DNA of 64,000 nucleotides, from assembly GCA_025267735.1 (NCBI GenBank), contig CM046294.1, forward strand, positions 45,235,570-45,299,569. Direction: 5' to 3'. The notes under the pieces were generated by a model. It searched no databases, was not told where the DNA came from, and saw only the letters and a list, made by a program, of their open reading frames with translations. Source of the DNA: Mactra quadrangularis (lineage: Eukaryota; Mollusca; Bivalvia; Venerida; Mactridae). Below, one piece after another: positions 10,584-22,003 of the stretch (position 1 is its first letter; each line of letters begins with the position of its first letter). The position numbers were made by a program, and so were the translations under genes.

Positions 10584-12435
10584 ATAATTTTGAATCAAAT
10601 AACTACATCAACTCCTTTCAATCTGTCTTCAGAAAGGGGAGGACCACTTTATATCAATTAGCACGGCTTCAACATGATGTATTGGTGGCAAAAAACAACC
10701 ACCAACCAGTTCTAGCTATATTCTTATATCTCCAGGCCGCTTTTGACCTCACATGGCACTATGGAGTATTATATAAACGTAACAAATATGGTATTACATG
10801 GTCCTGTTTCAAATACATGAGAGCATTTCTTGAGGATAGGAAAATTCAAGTTAAAGTGGGTGGTGTCCATTCAGACAGTGAAACACTCTCTAGAGGTACA
10901 CCTCAGGGCGCGATACTTTCACCTCTTCTATTTAACATACTCATTAATGATCTCCCTGAAACCTTTTCCTATTCAAATATGACCCCAAGCCAATTTGTAG
11001 ATGATTCAGGCTCCTGGGTTTCAGGTAAAAATCTCAAATATTTACAGGTGAAAGTACAAAAGGGCTTGGATATAGTGTTGGAATGGGCTTTGAATTGGGG
11101 ATTTTAAATTTCACAAGAAAAACTGTAGGGATGATATTTGGGAAAAAGACTAAGGATCAGGATAAAGTTCAGCTCAACCTTGATGGTACACCCATTAACA
11201 TGGTCAAACAGACCAAAGTTTTAGGCATGATTTTAGATCAAAGACTGACTTTTGGACCACATATTAATAATATAATCAAAAAGTGTACCTCAGACCTTAA
11301 CTTAATGAAGTTTATTCTGCCACAGGAGCTTCAAAAATCCTCCTACACCATTTGGAGCCAAAATTGAGCTTCTAAAGGCAAGAATGGGTCTCAGTGATGT
11401 GCAGGTGGCAGACTTCAGTCCAAAAATACCCCACCCTTGGCTGCTTTCACCCCCTTCAGTTGACCTCTCCATGGGCACTACAGCAAACGGTGAGGTTGAC
11501 CCTATCATTTTAAAATCCAATTTCTTGGAACACCTCTTTATTAAATACAAAGATTCAATTAAAATATATACAGATGGATCAAAATGCCCGGTAACTGGCA
11601 AAATAGCCGGTGCATTCTATTTTCCATCTGCAAACAAAAATTCAATAGATAGAATCACTAACAACTGTTCTATCTATACAGCTAAAATGGTTGCCATAGA
11701 CTCCTCCATGTGCTGGGTATTAGAAAATAAACCACTAAAATCGATCATTCTATCAGATTCATTATCTTCTTTCATATCAAAAATAGAAAACGCCACTCCA
11801 GACCAGATATTTTGGCTTCAATTTATTCTAAATATCAACCTATTACCAATTCTGGTCTTGATTCAACCTTAATGTGGTGCCCAGCCCATATAGATGTCTA
11901 AATGGCAATGAAATTGCTGATAAAGCAGCCAAGGAGGACCTGAATCTAACAGAGGTCAGTGGTGGGGTCAACCTTGCTCCCGCTGAGATTTACTCTATTG
12001 TCAGAACAAAAACTGTACAAGGGGTGGAGGGATCACCACAGGCTCATACAGCAGCAGGTGATAAATCCCCTGAACTCCTTTCAGTACTCAGTGGGACTCA
12101 GGTGGCCTGTCCAGTACTCAAGTAACAGAGTTATGGACAGATGTATAACCCGCCTGAGGCTGGAGGCAAACTTACTACCAGGATCATATGGTAAATATAT
12201 TAAAGGCCTTGATCCAGTTTGTCCCCAGTGCGGGGTTGACTACACTACTGACCATTTCCTGCTAACCTGCAGCATTCATAGCTTTCCCCGGGCTACACTC
12301 AGGACTGCCTTGCAAAATCTGGGTGTCCCCTTTGACATCCAGAACCTATTGGATCCAAGCAAGGCGGTCAGGAGTTCAGTCTATAGGGCTCTTGAGACTT
12401 ACATAGTTGATTGTCATATGACTGGTAAGATCTAG
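10584..12435 (+). mobile_element. Decayed non-LTR retrotransposon (RT + RNase H)
   Basis: Conceptual translation in several frames gives a reverse transcriptase, then an RNase H, then a Cys/His motif. RT signs are FRKGRTTLYQL near 10630, QAAFD near 10733, GTPQGAILSPLLFN near 10892 and a FVDD catalytic box near 11000. RNase H signs are YTDGSK near 11569, SDSLSS near 11755, and CPAH with NEIADKAAKE near 11880-11940. A CPQC...HFLLTC motif follows near 12218. At least three frameshifts and an in-frame stop at 11899 show that it is dead. There is no endonuclease region, so it is 5'-truncated. RNase H plus this RT places it near the I/Jockey-like LINEs; the clade is not certain. It starts exactly where the tRNA-Met copy breaks off. 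Confidence 0.88.
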
Positions 12436-13480
12436 AGCCCCCATTCTCAGTCTATCTCATTTATACCACCCAATATATTCAACTCCAAAAACAAAATTTA
12501 CTGTAATTCTATTCTTGAAAATCATTTATATGTATATAATTGATACAATTTCATCAAATCTTAGTTTATTTCATCAAAAATGTTTGATTTCCACATCAAC
12601 ATGTAAAAAATTGGTTTATAAATTTAATCATTAGAATATGATCTCCAATCTAAATTACCCAATCACCCCGGCTAAGTCTAAAATAACCGGGGTAATTACT
12701 CGGTACTTGCACTCTGTAGGGATCCCCGCAAACATATAAATGTATTAACTTTATGTACAAATTTTGTTTTACTTTGACATGGGGATTTTTGCACTTAGTG
12801 CTTCGATCTTTGTTCAAAAAGTAAACAACTTTCCACTTATTTGTATTAAAAACCACAAGAACCAGTCACTGTGATTTCTTAAGGAGAATCTTTTAACGCT
12901 CTCCGATATTAAGTGAAAAATATTCATTTTTCTTGAATAAAGTTCAAACTTTCCTACCTGTATAAATTGGATTTGACCAACAGCCAATCAGAGGCAAATA
13001 AAAATTATCTAGGTCAATCCGATTTCTTCGGTAGGTCAAGGTCGGCTAGTCTTGATTTCATGAATATGGGACGCCGTAGTTCACCCAACTTATAGTATAG
13101 TCGACTAGTCAAACTTGTCTAAAATTGGGAAAGCCGTAGTTCACCTACTTTAACACAAATACATTTTTTAAGATTTTTTACTTATATCGAAAACTATTTT
13201 CAAATTTAATAATTTTGTTACTTTATACGTAGTGTAAAATGTTTTAATAAACAATTTTTAATCTTTACACTTAGAAATTCTTAGAAATTAACTTTCTTCG
13301 AACTTTAGATATATTTTTTTTGTTTTACTTTTATTAAAGGTTACCATTAATCCATTGTTTTAAACACTTAAGATACTTCTAATATCTACATATTTAGTTT
13401 TTAATAGCCATATTAGTCTAATTTTGCTTACTGTAATAACTTTTTTGAAATTTTTCGAAATAATTACGTAACGATCACAG
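12436..13480. other. AT-rich stretch without a recognisable gene
   Basis: No credible ORF was seen. It may include the 3' UTR of the retrotransposon. Small palindromes occur (CCCCGGCTAAGTC...AATAACCGGGG near 12665-12695). GCCGTAGTTCACC occurs twice (13071, 13130). Confidence 0.4.
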
Positions 13481-14770
13481 TGACTGTGTTCTTGGCCCAA
13501 TGTTATAGACTGAGAATAACTTACAGAGGGAGAGCAACCCTGGCTCACCCAGTACCAACGGGGTTTTATCAACTAGGTCACCTCAGAATGCTACACAACC
13601 ATTGTATACCATGGCCTCAGGGCAAGACTGTTGTGGTGGTCCAAATTAAAGTTACAATTGTACTATTTTTGCCACCTCACTGCTCTTGCTATGCAAGCCA
13701 ATGTCTGACCTAATTCACTATAATTTCCCTACGTTAGGGACCTAAATATTCAAAATTATCATCAATACTTTGACCTAATTTTGGGGACTGGTCACGACAT
13801 ACTCTTTACTGATGATGATTCTACTCCACGGTAGGAGGTGTTAGCTCTGTGGCCGGTCCCTAATAAGAGCCCCCCCTCATTACTCCCCCATTTTATTGTT
13901 TAATTTCAATTACTTTCTCCGTTATATTGTTGGCATCTAAGGGCCATTGGCTCAATGCGGGACATGTACGGAGATAAGTGATAACACTTTAAAACAACAT
14001 CTAGGCAGGTCCATACGAATAGCCGGTGTACCCATTTTTGTATCTAAGTGATTAATGTTACAATACCTATGTGGGACACCGGTTGCCTGGTAGGACAATC
14101 TGCTAACTGGACTTATATGAAGTAATGAGTCCAACATACTGCAACTTAATATCATACCTGTTTGTGTGTTTCGTGTGATGATACCTGTTGGGGCGAAATG
14201 CTTCACTGGATCATCACATGTTACAGACAGGAACCTGTGTTATTAATACAACCTGAAATTCATAGGAGGTGACCCAGTTTATCCACCTTCCATCCAGGAA
14301 TCACTGACCCCCTCTCACTGACCTACTTATAGATAAACCAACGCTATAACATGTTTTGCACCGATCCTTACTCAGCAAACACTTTTTTAACTGTAATTAC
14401 AATTATGTAGTTATTCTTATTAGTTTACCATTGTTTTACTTTATTGATTTTATAGTGGCCCTGATAAGAAGCTCGTTCCAAAGTCGGAATATCTATTAGT
14501 TTCTAAATTTTACATATATTGTTTTAACTTTTAGCTTTTAAATATCTTGCTGAGTAGGGTGAAAGCGCAATAACATTATCGTAGATGACTCATGTCTTAA
14601 AAATGTTATTAGAACATACAATTATAATCAGACTATATATAACACAGTTGACATCCCCCCTTGAGTGCAATATAGTTATTAATATAACCGATCTTAACTA
14701 AGTAAAATTTTTAAGTATAGTCTTATTTTAGTAATATTTTTAATAATTAAGCTTAGTTATGATGATTAGT
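13481..14770. other. Unrecognised sequence, no gene
   Basis: The base composition is more balanced than in the surroundings, with C-rich spots such as GAGCCCCCCCTCATTACTCC near 13868. ORFs are short (under 90 codons) and lack domain character. It could be retrotransposon or transposon-derived. The stem-loop cluster follows directly. Confidence 0.35.
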
Positions 14771-14774
14771 GTAA

Positions 14775-15235
14775 CAGCCCTTTTCAGGGCTACTCGATAC
14801 AAGGAGTAAGTTACGCACGGCCCTTATCAGGGCCACTCATCTGCCGAATATTTATGGTTTGATTTTTCAATTATAAGACAGTTTATATTTTTAAATTATT
14901 TCAAGATAGGGTAGTGCATGGGTAGTGCATAACAGCCCTTTTTAGGGCTACTCATACCTTGAGAAGTTTATGCACGGGCCTTTTAAGGGCCACTCTTGTA
15001 CACACCAAGCTAGTAATCATTAATCTAGTATATTTTTTAATATAAGTGAATAGTGTTGGCTCGGCCCTTCTCAGGTCCCTCACTCAACAAAGATGAGCCG
15101 ACACGGCCCTTTTCAGAGATACTCACATCTACCTTTAAATTAGATTCATATTAGAATTTTAGTGGACATAAGAAAGTCAAATCTTAAAGTAGGGGGCATA
15201 ATATGAGTAGTACGCGTATGGCCCTTTTCAGGGCC
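14775..15235 (+). repeat. Cluster of seven histone-mRNA-like 3' stem-loops
   Basis: Seven 15-16-nt units have a 6-bp stem and 4-nt loop of the form GGCCCT-TTTC-AGGGCC. They lie at 14775-14790, 14819-14834, 14934-14949, 14977-14991, 15063-15078, 15105-15120 and 15220-15235, and most are followed by ACTC. Four have perfect stems (two with AGCCCT/AGGGCT) and three carry mismatches. This matches the metazoan replication-dependent histone 3' stem-loop bound by SLBP. Spacing alternates between about 43-46 and 86-115 bp, so a pair seems to be the repeat unit. No histone coding sequence is seen on either strand nearby. Confidence 0.7.
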
Positions 15236-15249
15236 ATTCATCATTGTGC

Positions 15250-16590
15250 CCAAATATTTTAAATTTTATAATGGGAAGAAAATAGCAAACGCTCGCCCGA
15301 AACCCATTGTGGTATATGGCGAGCATAAATAAATACTTCTCATCATCTGATAAGAGATATGGTTTTGTTAGAACAAGGACACTATATGTAGTATAGGGCC
15401 CTTTGTTAGAAAGAATGTTATTCAGGTAAAATTATAAGAAGGAAATTATGTATAATTGTATATGTTAGATCTGAGATGAGATAAGCTTTACGTTAAAATG
15501 TTAAACAAAGATACAGACTGTATAATATAACCATCAATGATAAAATCTTAGTTAACACAAAGCAATAGCCTTAGGTTAGCTGTAATATTTGTAAAACTTA
15601 TGGTCATGTTTATTTTTATGGGAAGAAACTAAGATTAATTAAAATGTATACTGATATGTATAAATATATTTATTTTCATCATAGTATATTCTAATTCAAT
15701 CTAAATAAAATAAAATTTGACTGTGAAATATAGTTATAATGTCACCTTAAAATGTAAATGTTGTTTAAATTCATAGTTATTACTATGAGCTCTGATTGAG
15801 CTACTAAATCTCTACTGTTCCATTTATCATGGTCAATAGATCCTCCTTTAGAAGTGATTTCACTATGGTATTACCACAATATTTTATTATCATGCAATTG
15901 GTAAATGTAATGCACTTGTCATTTGTAGTCCCAACCCCGTCCCCGGGGAAGTGCAGAGGATAGTATGGAAAAGAGCTATGATATTGCATTTAGCTTCCTA
16001 CACACTGCTGGGCAGGGTATTGTTTTCATGAAAAATAGTAGGAACTTTAACCAATCATTCAGAATTTACAAGCCAGAGAAAGTATCAATGTTCTTCAGGG
16101 CACAGGTTTAACCAGGGGTTTGCTGGGATCAAAATCATAGTATTTGCTATTTCCTTGGATTATGAGTGGTGAGAGTTCCAAGTGACTGATGCATGAGGGG
16201 TATCTATAAAATTACTTGTATCTCATATTATTGATTCATGTGAGTTTAATTCTGTTGAATAATTTTTTGTAAGTTGTTGCATGACAATCTTTTATGAAGT
16301 GTCCTATCGATACAGTGAACTATTGATTTTATTGTCTCTTTTACTAACCCAATCAGGTTTTACTGTACAAGTACAGTTAAGGGAGATAATCATGCATGGA
16401 GTATTATGCAAAAGTACCAAAGATGAAATATGTACTTGAAGAAATAAATGGTACAGTTAGGCTATATTGCTAATAGTTATTTGGAATTTAATGTTAAAGA
16501 TCCTATTAATAAATTCTTTTTACACAAATGTATTACAAGTCTACAAGCAACTTAAATTATCTTTGTTATGTTTTTGGTGTGTTTTTTTTG
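15250..16590. other. AT-rich stretch, no gene seen
   Basis: There are no credible ORFs or splice-linked exons. A short hairpin GCTCGCC...GGCGAGC lies near 15291-15325. Nothing else was recognised. Confidence 0.4.
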
Positions 16591-16594
16591 GGGG

Positions 16595-16890
16595 GGGTTA
16601 ACGTCGTAGCAACAAGTTGTATAGGTTATATCACGGCGGTCAGTTCACCTACTTACTGTTCCTGTAAAGGCTAATTCTCTAGATTTAGCTGTTAACCAAC
16701 AGCTACTAGGGGCATACTTCGTCCGTGACTGACTTATGCCCTACATGATTTAGAATCAGTGGTAGGGAAATTGGCTGTAGAAACTTTTTCATGACAAAGC
16801 TCCACTATAGTATGCCCCACCTGGGAATCAAACTTAAAACCCCTCCATCAGTACACTTGTACGCTATTGACTAAGCTGGCACGATGGGCT
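16595..16890 (-). mobile_element. tRNA-derived SINE, family 2
   Basis: The minus-strand element has a tRNA-like head at about 16815-16888 (complement of CCCCACCTGGGAATCAAAC) and the family body including GTTCACCTACTCACTGTTCC-like sequence at the other end. Confidence 0.75.
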
Positions 16891-16997
16891 GTTAAATTCT
16901 CTCGAGCACTAGATCGGATCCATTATTAATGTTATGGGGTTCAGGGCAAAATTAGCTAGCTCAACTGTATGAATCGATTAATTTTAACAAGCCTGTA

Positions 16998-17250
16998 TTT
17001 TGGATTTCTCCCACGGGAGAATTCTCCCATTTTTGAATATGGGAATTTTTTATTATTGATCTTTTTTTAAATATTTTCTTTCAAATTCTTGTTAAGAACA
17101 TCATTATAATGCCAAATCTGCATTTATACCTTGCTATGTGCTGTATTAATGAAATTAGAAATGGTAGAATTCTCCCATGGGCGAAAAATCCCATTTTCTA
17201 AATGGGATTCCCATGGGAGAGCCATTTTCCAATGGGAATTTGCCAAGGGA
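16998..17250. repeat. Cluster of short CCCATGGGA palindromes
   Basis: Repeated GGGAGAATTCTCCCAT, TCTCCCATGGGCG and ATTCCCATGGGAGAG units lie within 250 bp, separated by AT-rich sequence. A fragment just downstream (about 17260-17340) is repeated inverted at about 34150-34230, so this is probably part of a dispersed repeat. Confidence 0.5.
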
Positions 17251-17429
17251 ATTTTGATTTTTGACTTCAAATTAAACATATTTCTAGAAAAGATATCTGG
17301 ATGAAAGTTTACTGGTGTTATGCCCATGTGTAGATCTATATTTATTGAAATTTTAAAACTTATCGGATGGAAAATAAAAAGTAGGTTTGCAAGATTTCCG
17401 GATTCGCAAACGTACTATTAAAAAGACTT

Positions 17430-17525
17430 ACAGTCAAGAAATACACTAATGGATAGGTACATTTGGAAATTCTAGAGGGGTATCCGGACCCCCCCCCCGC
17501 CCTAACCCCCCCCCCCCCCGCTGGA
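17430..17525 (-). mobile_element. Fragment of a G/C-tract-ended repeat
   Basis: The complement of GGGTATCCGGACCCCC together with AAGAAATACACTAATGGATA matches one end of the element at 39500-39790. Two C runs (17489-17518) mark the terminal tract. Confidence 0.55.
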
Positions 17526-17783
17526 TCCTTCTATACAGATTGTTTGATAATATTGACTTTACACGTCCATGTTTTAACAATCATATGACTACTTGCCAAA
17601 GAATTATTTTCCGGGCCTTATAACCTGGTTGTATTCCTACTACGACTTATATTTGATGTATATGTTCGTAGAAGATCGCCGATGATATTCCGAATGACAA
17701 AGTATAATACCAGTCTGAACAATTAATTTCCGTATATACCCGGAAATCAAAAGTGGGTAGACATTTTTCACAAAAACTCAAGA

Positions 17784-20700
17784 ATGGATGACAAAAGACA
17801 ATCCAAGGATATTTCGTCAGATGAAACATTTGATTTCATCTGTACTAACTGTGATGCGAATGGAAAGATATCAGAAGCTGTACGTTATTGTTTACAATGC
17901 AAAGGTTATTGTTGTCAAACTTGTACAGATCAACACGCAACATTCCTGCTAATGAAGGATCACAAACTGCTTGGAGCTGGTCAAGGAAACCAAGCCAGTA
18001 ATCAAGCAGGTTTACCGGAATTCCCAATACAGAGGTGTAACCTTCATAAAGGGGAAGTGCTCGACAAGTTCTGTGAGAAACATAATGAAGTCTGTTGTTG
18101 TGAATGTTTAGACATACTTCACACGTAAGTTATATTCTTTTATTTACCTTTTAACATAGTTAATTATTTATTGGGTGGGCGCCGTTGTTAACACAAATAA
18201 TGGTCGATCTGCTCACAAATCCTTACTGTCCAGGACCTGTGTCAATAACGAGAGGTCACTTTCACAAGGCTGGTTACTTCTCCATATACCCGATTGTTTG
18301 CATGAACTACTCTAGGTGGCTTTCTAACTCGTACCCCTTTCTGGACCCCTAGGTTTCTAAGTTTCGGCGCACCACTAACTGCGCTGCAGAACCGAGTTAC
18401 GTCATACGGAAGTCAGATCAATAATATACATGTATATGCGTGAAATACTTTAACATGGTCAAATACAAAAAAAGTTATTTTTATATCTAGCGCTAACAGC
18501 ACTGTCCGACATGGGGTTTGATGAAGTATATATTAACACAGAATTTAACAACTAACGGAAATGATACAAGGGATATTTCCCTTACATTGATCGATTATAT
18601 AAGAATCACTAAACATCATCAAATAGTACTTCAATTGCAAAAAAACAGCATTGTCTGCTTGTTAAGGACATTTTTATTCCAAAGGTAATTAGTCCTTAAA
18701 TTGCGCACGCGCGCTTAATGTAATCGTTCACAGCGGATAATAATGGTAGTTTGCGGTAGTCCGCTATTAAACATCGGGAAACCCAATGTAAAGACGTTTA
18801 TCTGTGGGTATATTTAGTCTGCTATTACGGCCTGTATGCATTTACAATTCTCAATTTAATAAATATGTTGCGTATGGCATTCTGAAGTTGGTATAAATTC
18901 ATATCATAGTATACATTTAAATTTGAAGCGAATGTATTTACGCCAAGTTAGACTGCTATCGAGCGATTGTATCTCATCTTGTATAACACAATCAGTAAAC
19001 CTAAACATGTAAGGAAATTATTTCGGTGGAAACATTATTTAATAACGCCTCTGCTATATACTTATCTTTAAAATTTCAGAACGAGCTACTTCCTTTCCCT
19101 GGCTTTATATTGGAAGTTGATCCTCATTGAAATTTAAGCTCATGAGTTGATATACTCATCGATCTTACATTTTGATAAAGAATTTCCTGTTTAGTATTTG
19201 TCCCAGTGTGACATTAACAGGCAAAGAAACATTATTACAAACAAATGTGATTTCATGGCATTTCTTCTCCACGATGATGTCATTTACCTTACAAGATAAC
19301 GTCATTTTGACAATGCAAATATAAGATCATATTTTTATTACAATTATTTTCACAGTTTTCAAGACTGATGGTTTATTTCCTAAAAGTAGCAAATACTTCA
19401 TTCGAAAGGATATGATAAAAATGGTTCATTTTGATTGAATAGTTTGTATTTTCTTTATATTTATAGATCTTGTCCAAAGAAGGGAATACTGTCTATACCT
19501 GATATGATTAACAAGTTGTTTAAACGTGGTGATTGCAAACATATGCAAAATCGTCTTAGAGATATGATAAATTCCTTTGGCTCAATTGGAAAATATAAGG
19601 ATGATAAACTGGAAGCTTTGAAAGATATAAAGAAAGAAGAAATAAAGAAGATTATCGATTGTCAGAAAACTCTGGAGTCTTTCATTAAAGAAGCCGGAGA
19701 ATCTTCTATAGGTGAAATTGAAAATGTGTGCAATGATTTGGAGAAAGAAATTCTCATTGAGAAACGAGATATTGAAAGGACTGAGGATAGCCTGAAGGAA
19801 TCTGAGGATAAATTGGTAAAAGTAGAAGGAAACAGAGCAGAGCACTTTGTGTGGAGCAAGGTTGTCGAGAAAAAAATATTGGAAGCTGCAAGCCTGATGT
19901 CAAAACATAAAAATGATGGTTTGCTTTTAGCATTCACACCCAAACTGTCATTGATGGAATATCTCAGTGATTTACATGGTATTGGGGAGATATATGTGAA
20001 AACAAATATAAGAACACATCTACCTGTATATAGAATTAAAAAAAATAAGGATATTCTTATCAAAATGTCTGATGATTTACATGATTGCGGTTCTAATGGA
20101 TGCTGTCTTACCCTTGATAATCAACTGTTAGTTACAGATTACATTAATAATAAACTGAAGCTGATTGATACACAAACACTGACAATAGTAGAAAGTTGTG
20201 AACTTGATAGTACACCAAATGGTGTATGTATAACTAATGACCATGAAGCTGCTGTTGCGTGTGATGGCATGATTCAGTTTGTATCTATTCATGGTACGAA
20301 GATGAAAGCTACAATACAAATTAAAACACCACATATGTGTTATGGTATCACTGCAAGTGATGATAAGTTATATGTAACAAACGAAGAACCTTCACTTTAT
20401 ATCTATACTATCTCAGGACAATTGTTGAAAACTATATCACATGACATTGCTGGAAATGAACTATTTAGTAATAGTAGACATGTAACTTTCTCTAAGAATG
20501 GTGACGAAATGTATGTTAGTGACTGGGAGAAAGGTATTGTATGTTTGGATAGTGAAGGAAAATATCTGTTTACCATCAATGATAGCGAGTTGGATAGTGC
20601 AAATGGTGTATGTGTTGATGGTAAACAAAGTGTTTTTGTGGTAGGATTCTATTCAGACAATGTTGTCCAGTTTGATGAGAATGGTGAGAATATTGGTGTT

Positions 20701-20814
20701 GTAATACAAGATGGATTGGATTGGCCAACTTCAGTATGTTTTAATCAGGAACTGAACAGATTGTTTGTTACCATGAGATTTGGCAATCCAGTGAAGATGT
20801 TTGAATTGATATGA
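17784..20814 (+). CDS. TRIM-like protein: two B-boxes, coiled coil, beta-propeller
   Basis: Exons are 17784-18124 and 19467-20814, joined within a Thr codon by a GT-AG intron of 1342 bp, giving 562 aa. Residues ~18-62 form a first B-box (CTNC, CLQC, CQTC, then H). Residues ~83-122 form B-box 2 (CNLHKGEVLDKFCEKH, CCECLDILHTSC), whose last Cys is supplied by exon 2. Residues ~125-270 are charged and helical, like a coiled coil. Residues ~310-562 hold repeating strands (LTLDNQLLVTDY, YGITASDDKLYVTN, GVCVDGKQSVFVVG) typical of a six-bladed NHL-like propeller. No RING finger is present, so E3 ligase activity should not be assumed. Such RING-less TRIM proteins are strongly expanded in bivalves and are often discussed in immunity. 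The ATG at 17784 is chosen because exon 1 carries the B-boxes. The ATG at 19435 lies in the intron. Confidence 0.85.
18164..18400 (-). mobile_element. SINE family 1 relative in the TRIM-like intron
   Basis: The minus strand has a degenerate family 1 body (complement of the GGACGCCGT end, ACTTCTCCATATA block) and a tRNA-like end near 18355-18395 (complement of AGTTAGTGGTGCGCC). It lies just after the donor of exon 1. Confidence 0.55.
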
Positions 20815-20952
20815 TGGAAGTTAAAACCTTGAGTTAAGATGACTGATCAATGCTAACTAAAAATATTCAGAACATTTGGCTCTATGATGTTAAGCTATGA
20901 TGATTTCTAGATTAAACTTCACATGAATGGCATAGTTATGATATAGTTCGGG

Positions 20953-21184
20953 GTTTTTTTTCAACTGTCAAAGCATGAATAATTTCACGGTGAATGCGTT
21001 TGTTAAAATCATTCTCGTAATACATCCATGGGTTTCCGAAAGTGTGTATTATGATTGAGTAAAGTTGCTTATGCCGTATAATATTTTTTAGTCAAGATAT
21101 TTTTAATAACAATACGGCCGAAAGTACAAAAACAATGCATTTAGTCACCGTGATATTATTCAAGCTTTGACAGTTAAGAAAAAC
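20953..21184. mobile_element. TIR MITE, family 'CTCAACTGTC', copy 2
   Basis: This is the counterpart of the copy at 2187-2412 inside the duplication, with the same TIRs (TCAACTGTCAAAGC / GCTTTGACAGTTAAGAA). It lies about 140 bp after the TRIM-like stop codon, so it probably falls in the 3' UTR. Confidence 0.8.
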
Positions 21185-21341
21185 GGACTATAACACTCAA
21201 AGACTTATTTCATATCACACAATTGATACTATGTTATTAATTGATAAAAAAATGTGTATATATTATCTCATTATATATATAACTCAGATGTCTTCTTTCA
21301 TATGAAATATACAAAAAATGTTCGAAATGGATCGTTTGTTT

Positions 21342-21510
21342 GCTAGGAAGTAGACTTTAGTCAGTTATCCTTCCAGGATAAAATCTAAAGCAATCCAATT
21401 GGTAAGTAGGTCCTTACAGGTGGAATCCTCGGAGTTTATCATTGTATTACTATGGAAGGATAACAAAATATTTCGTCTAATATCTTTCTTGTTAATAAAG
21501 ATTTGTTTGT
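21342..21510 (+). mobile_element. Partial MITE, family 'GACTTTAGTCAGTTATC'
   Basis: This is the duplicate of 2572-2742. It contains AATAAA at 21494-21499, the nearest good polyadenylation hexamer downstream of the TRIM-like gene, about 680 bp after its stop. Use of this signal is not shown. Confidence 0.6.
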
Positions 21511-21523
21511 TCGTTTTTTGTTT

Positions 21524-21748
21524 TTTAACGTCGTATTCAACACATATTCAGGTCATATATATATGACGCCCAGCTCTTCCAACTATAGGTTTCCTGGTCA
21601 CTTTTCTATTACCAGTACTAACTTACCCTACCAAGAGGCCGACAACTCATGTATAGGGTATGACCTACCGCGACCTTCCATGCTCGAACTCGCGATCTCC
21701 GGATTCGAAGTCAGACGTGCTAACCATTACGCCACGTCTGCGGCTTAA
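21524..21748 (-). mobile_element. tRNA-derived SINE, family 3
   Basis: The minus-strand head reads GTGGCGTAATGGTTAGCACG, then GACTTCGAATCC, then a B-box-like GAGTTCGAGC. It is followed by a body ending in the complement of the CGTCGTATTCAACACATATT block. Confidence 0.75.
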
Positions 21749-21829
21749 TGGGAATTGACTTGGTAGTAATGAAAACACTCAACATGTTTTTCATATAGCG
21801 TCATTCTATCGTACTCCAGATGACTCAAA

Positions 21830-22003
21830 ACCCGGGTCGATATTTGACAATAATGTCGATTTTCCTCCATTGATTAGATAATATGGAGAAGTTTCCGGTC
21901 TTGTGGAAGGGTAGGTGAGTACTGGTTATAGACAATGGTCCAGAAAAGCTAGGTTAGGTGCGCTGGACGCCGTAAAATGACCTAAATTGTGTTGACGCGG
22001 CGT
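21830..22003 (+). mobile_element. SINE family 1 with internal deletion
   Basis: The sequence starts CCCGGGTCGAT and jumps straight to TTTGACAATAATG, having lost most of the tRNA head (compare 3011-3287). The body then runs to GCGTTTAATTA. Confidence 0.75.

Larger units (their letters stand above)
684..10585 (+). repeat. Segmental duplication, copy A (~9.9 kb)
   Basis: This block matches 19451-29389 in the same orientation throughout. It includes the TRIM-like exon, a TIR MITE, two kinds of SINE, and the AT-rich stretches around 3.3-4.9 kb and 8.0-10.5 kb, which contain no recognisable gene. Similarity starts within the pyrimidine/AT tract before the exon at 700 and stops inside the tRNA-Met intron near 10585. 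Copy A alone has the 443-bp MITE at 7462-7904 and about 1.5 kb at 5040-6585. It lacks the 1.77 kb element of copy B. Scattered substitutions and small indels show that it is not a very recent duplication. Confidence 0.88.

Noticed and set aside
19435..19466. ATG at 19435 as the start of a 459-aa protein
   Set aside because: It lies in the intron before the acceptor AG at 19465-19466, which is in phase with the B-box exon at 17784-18124.
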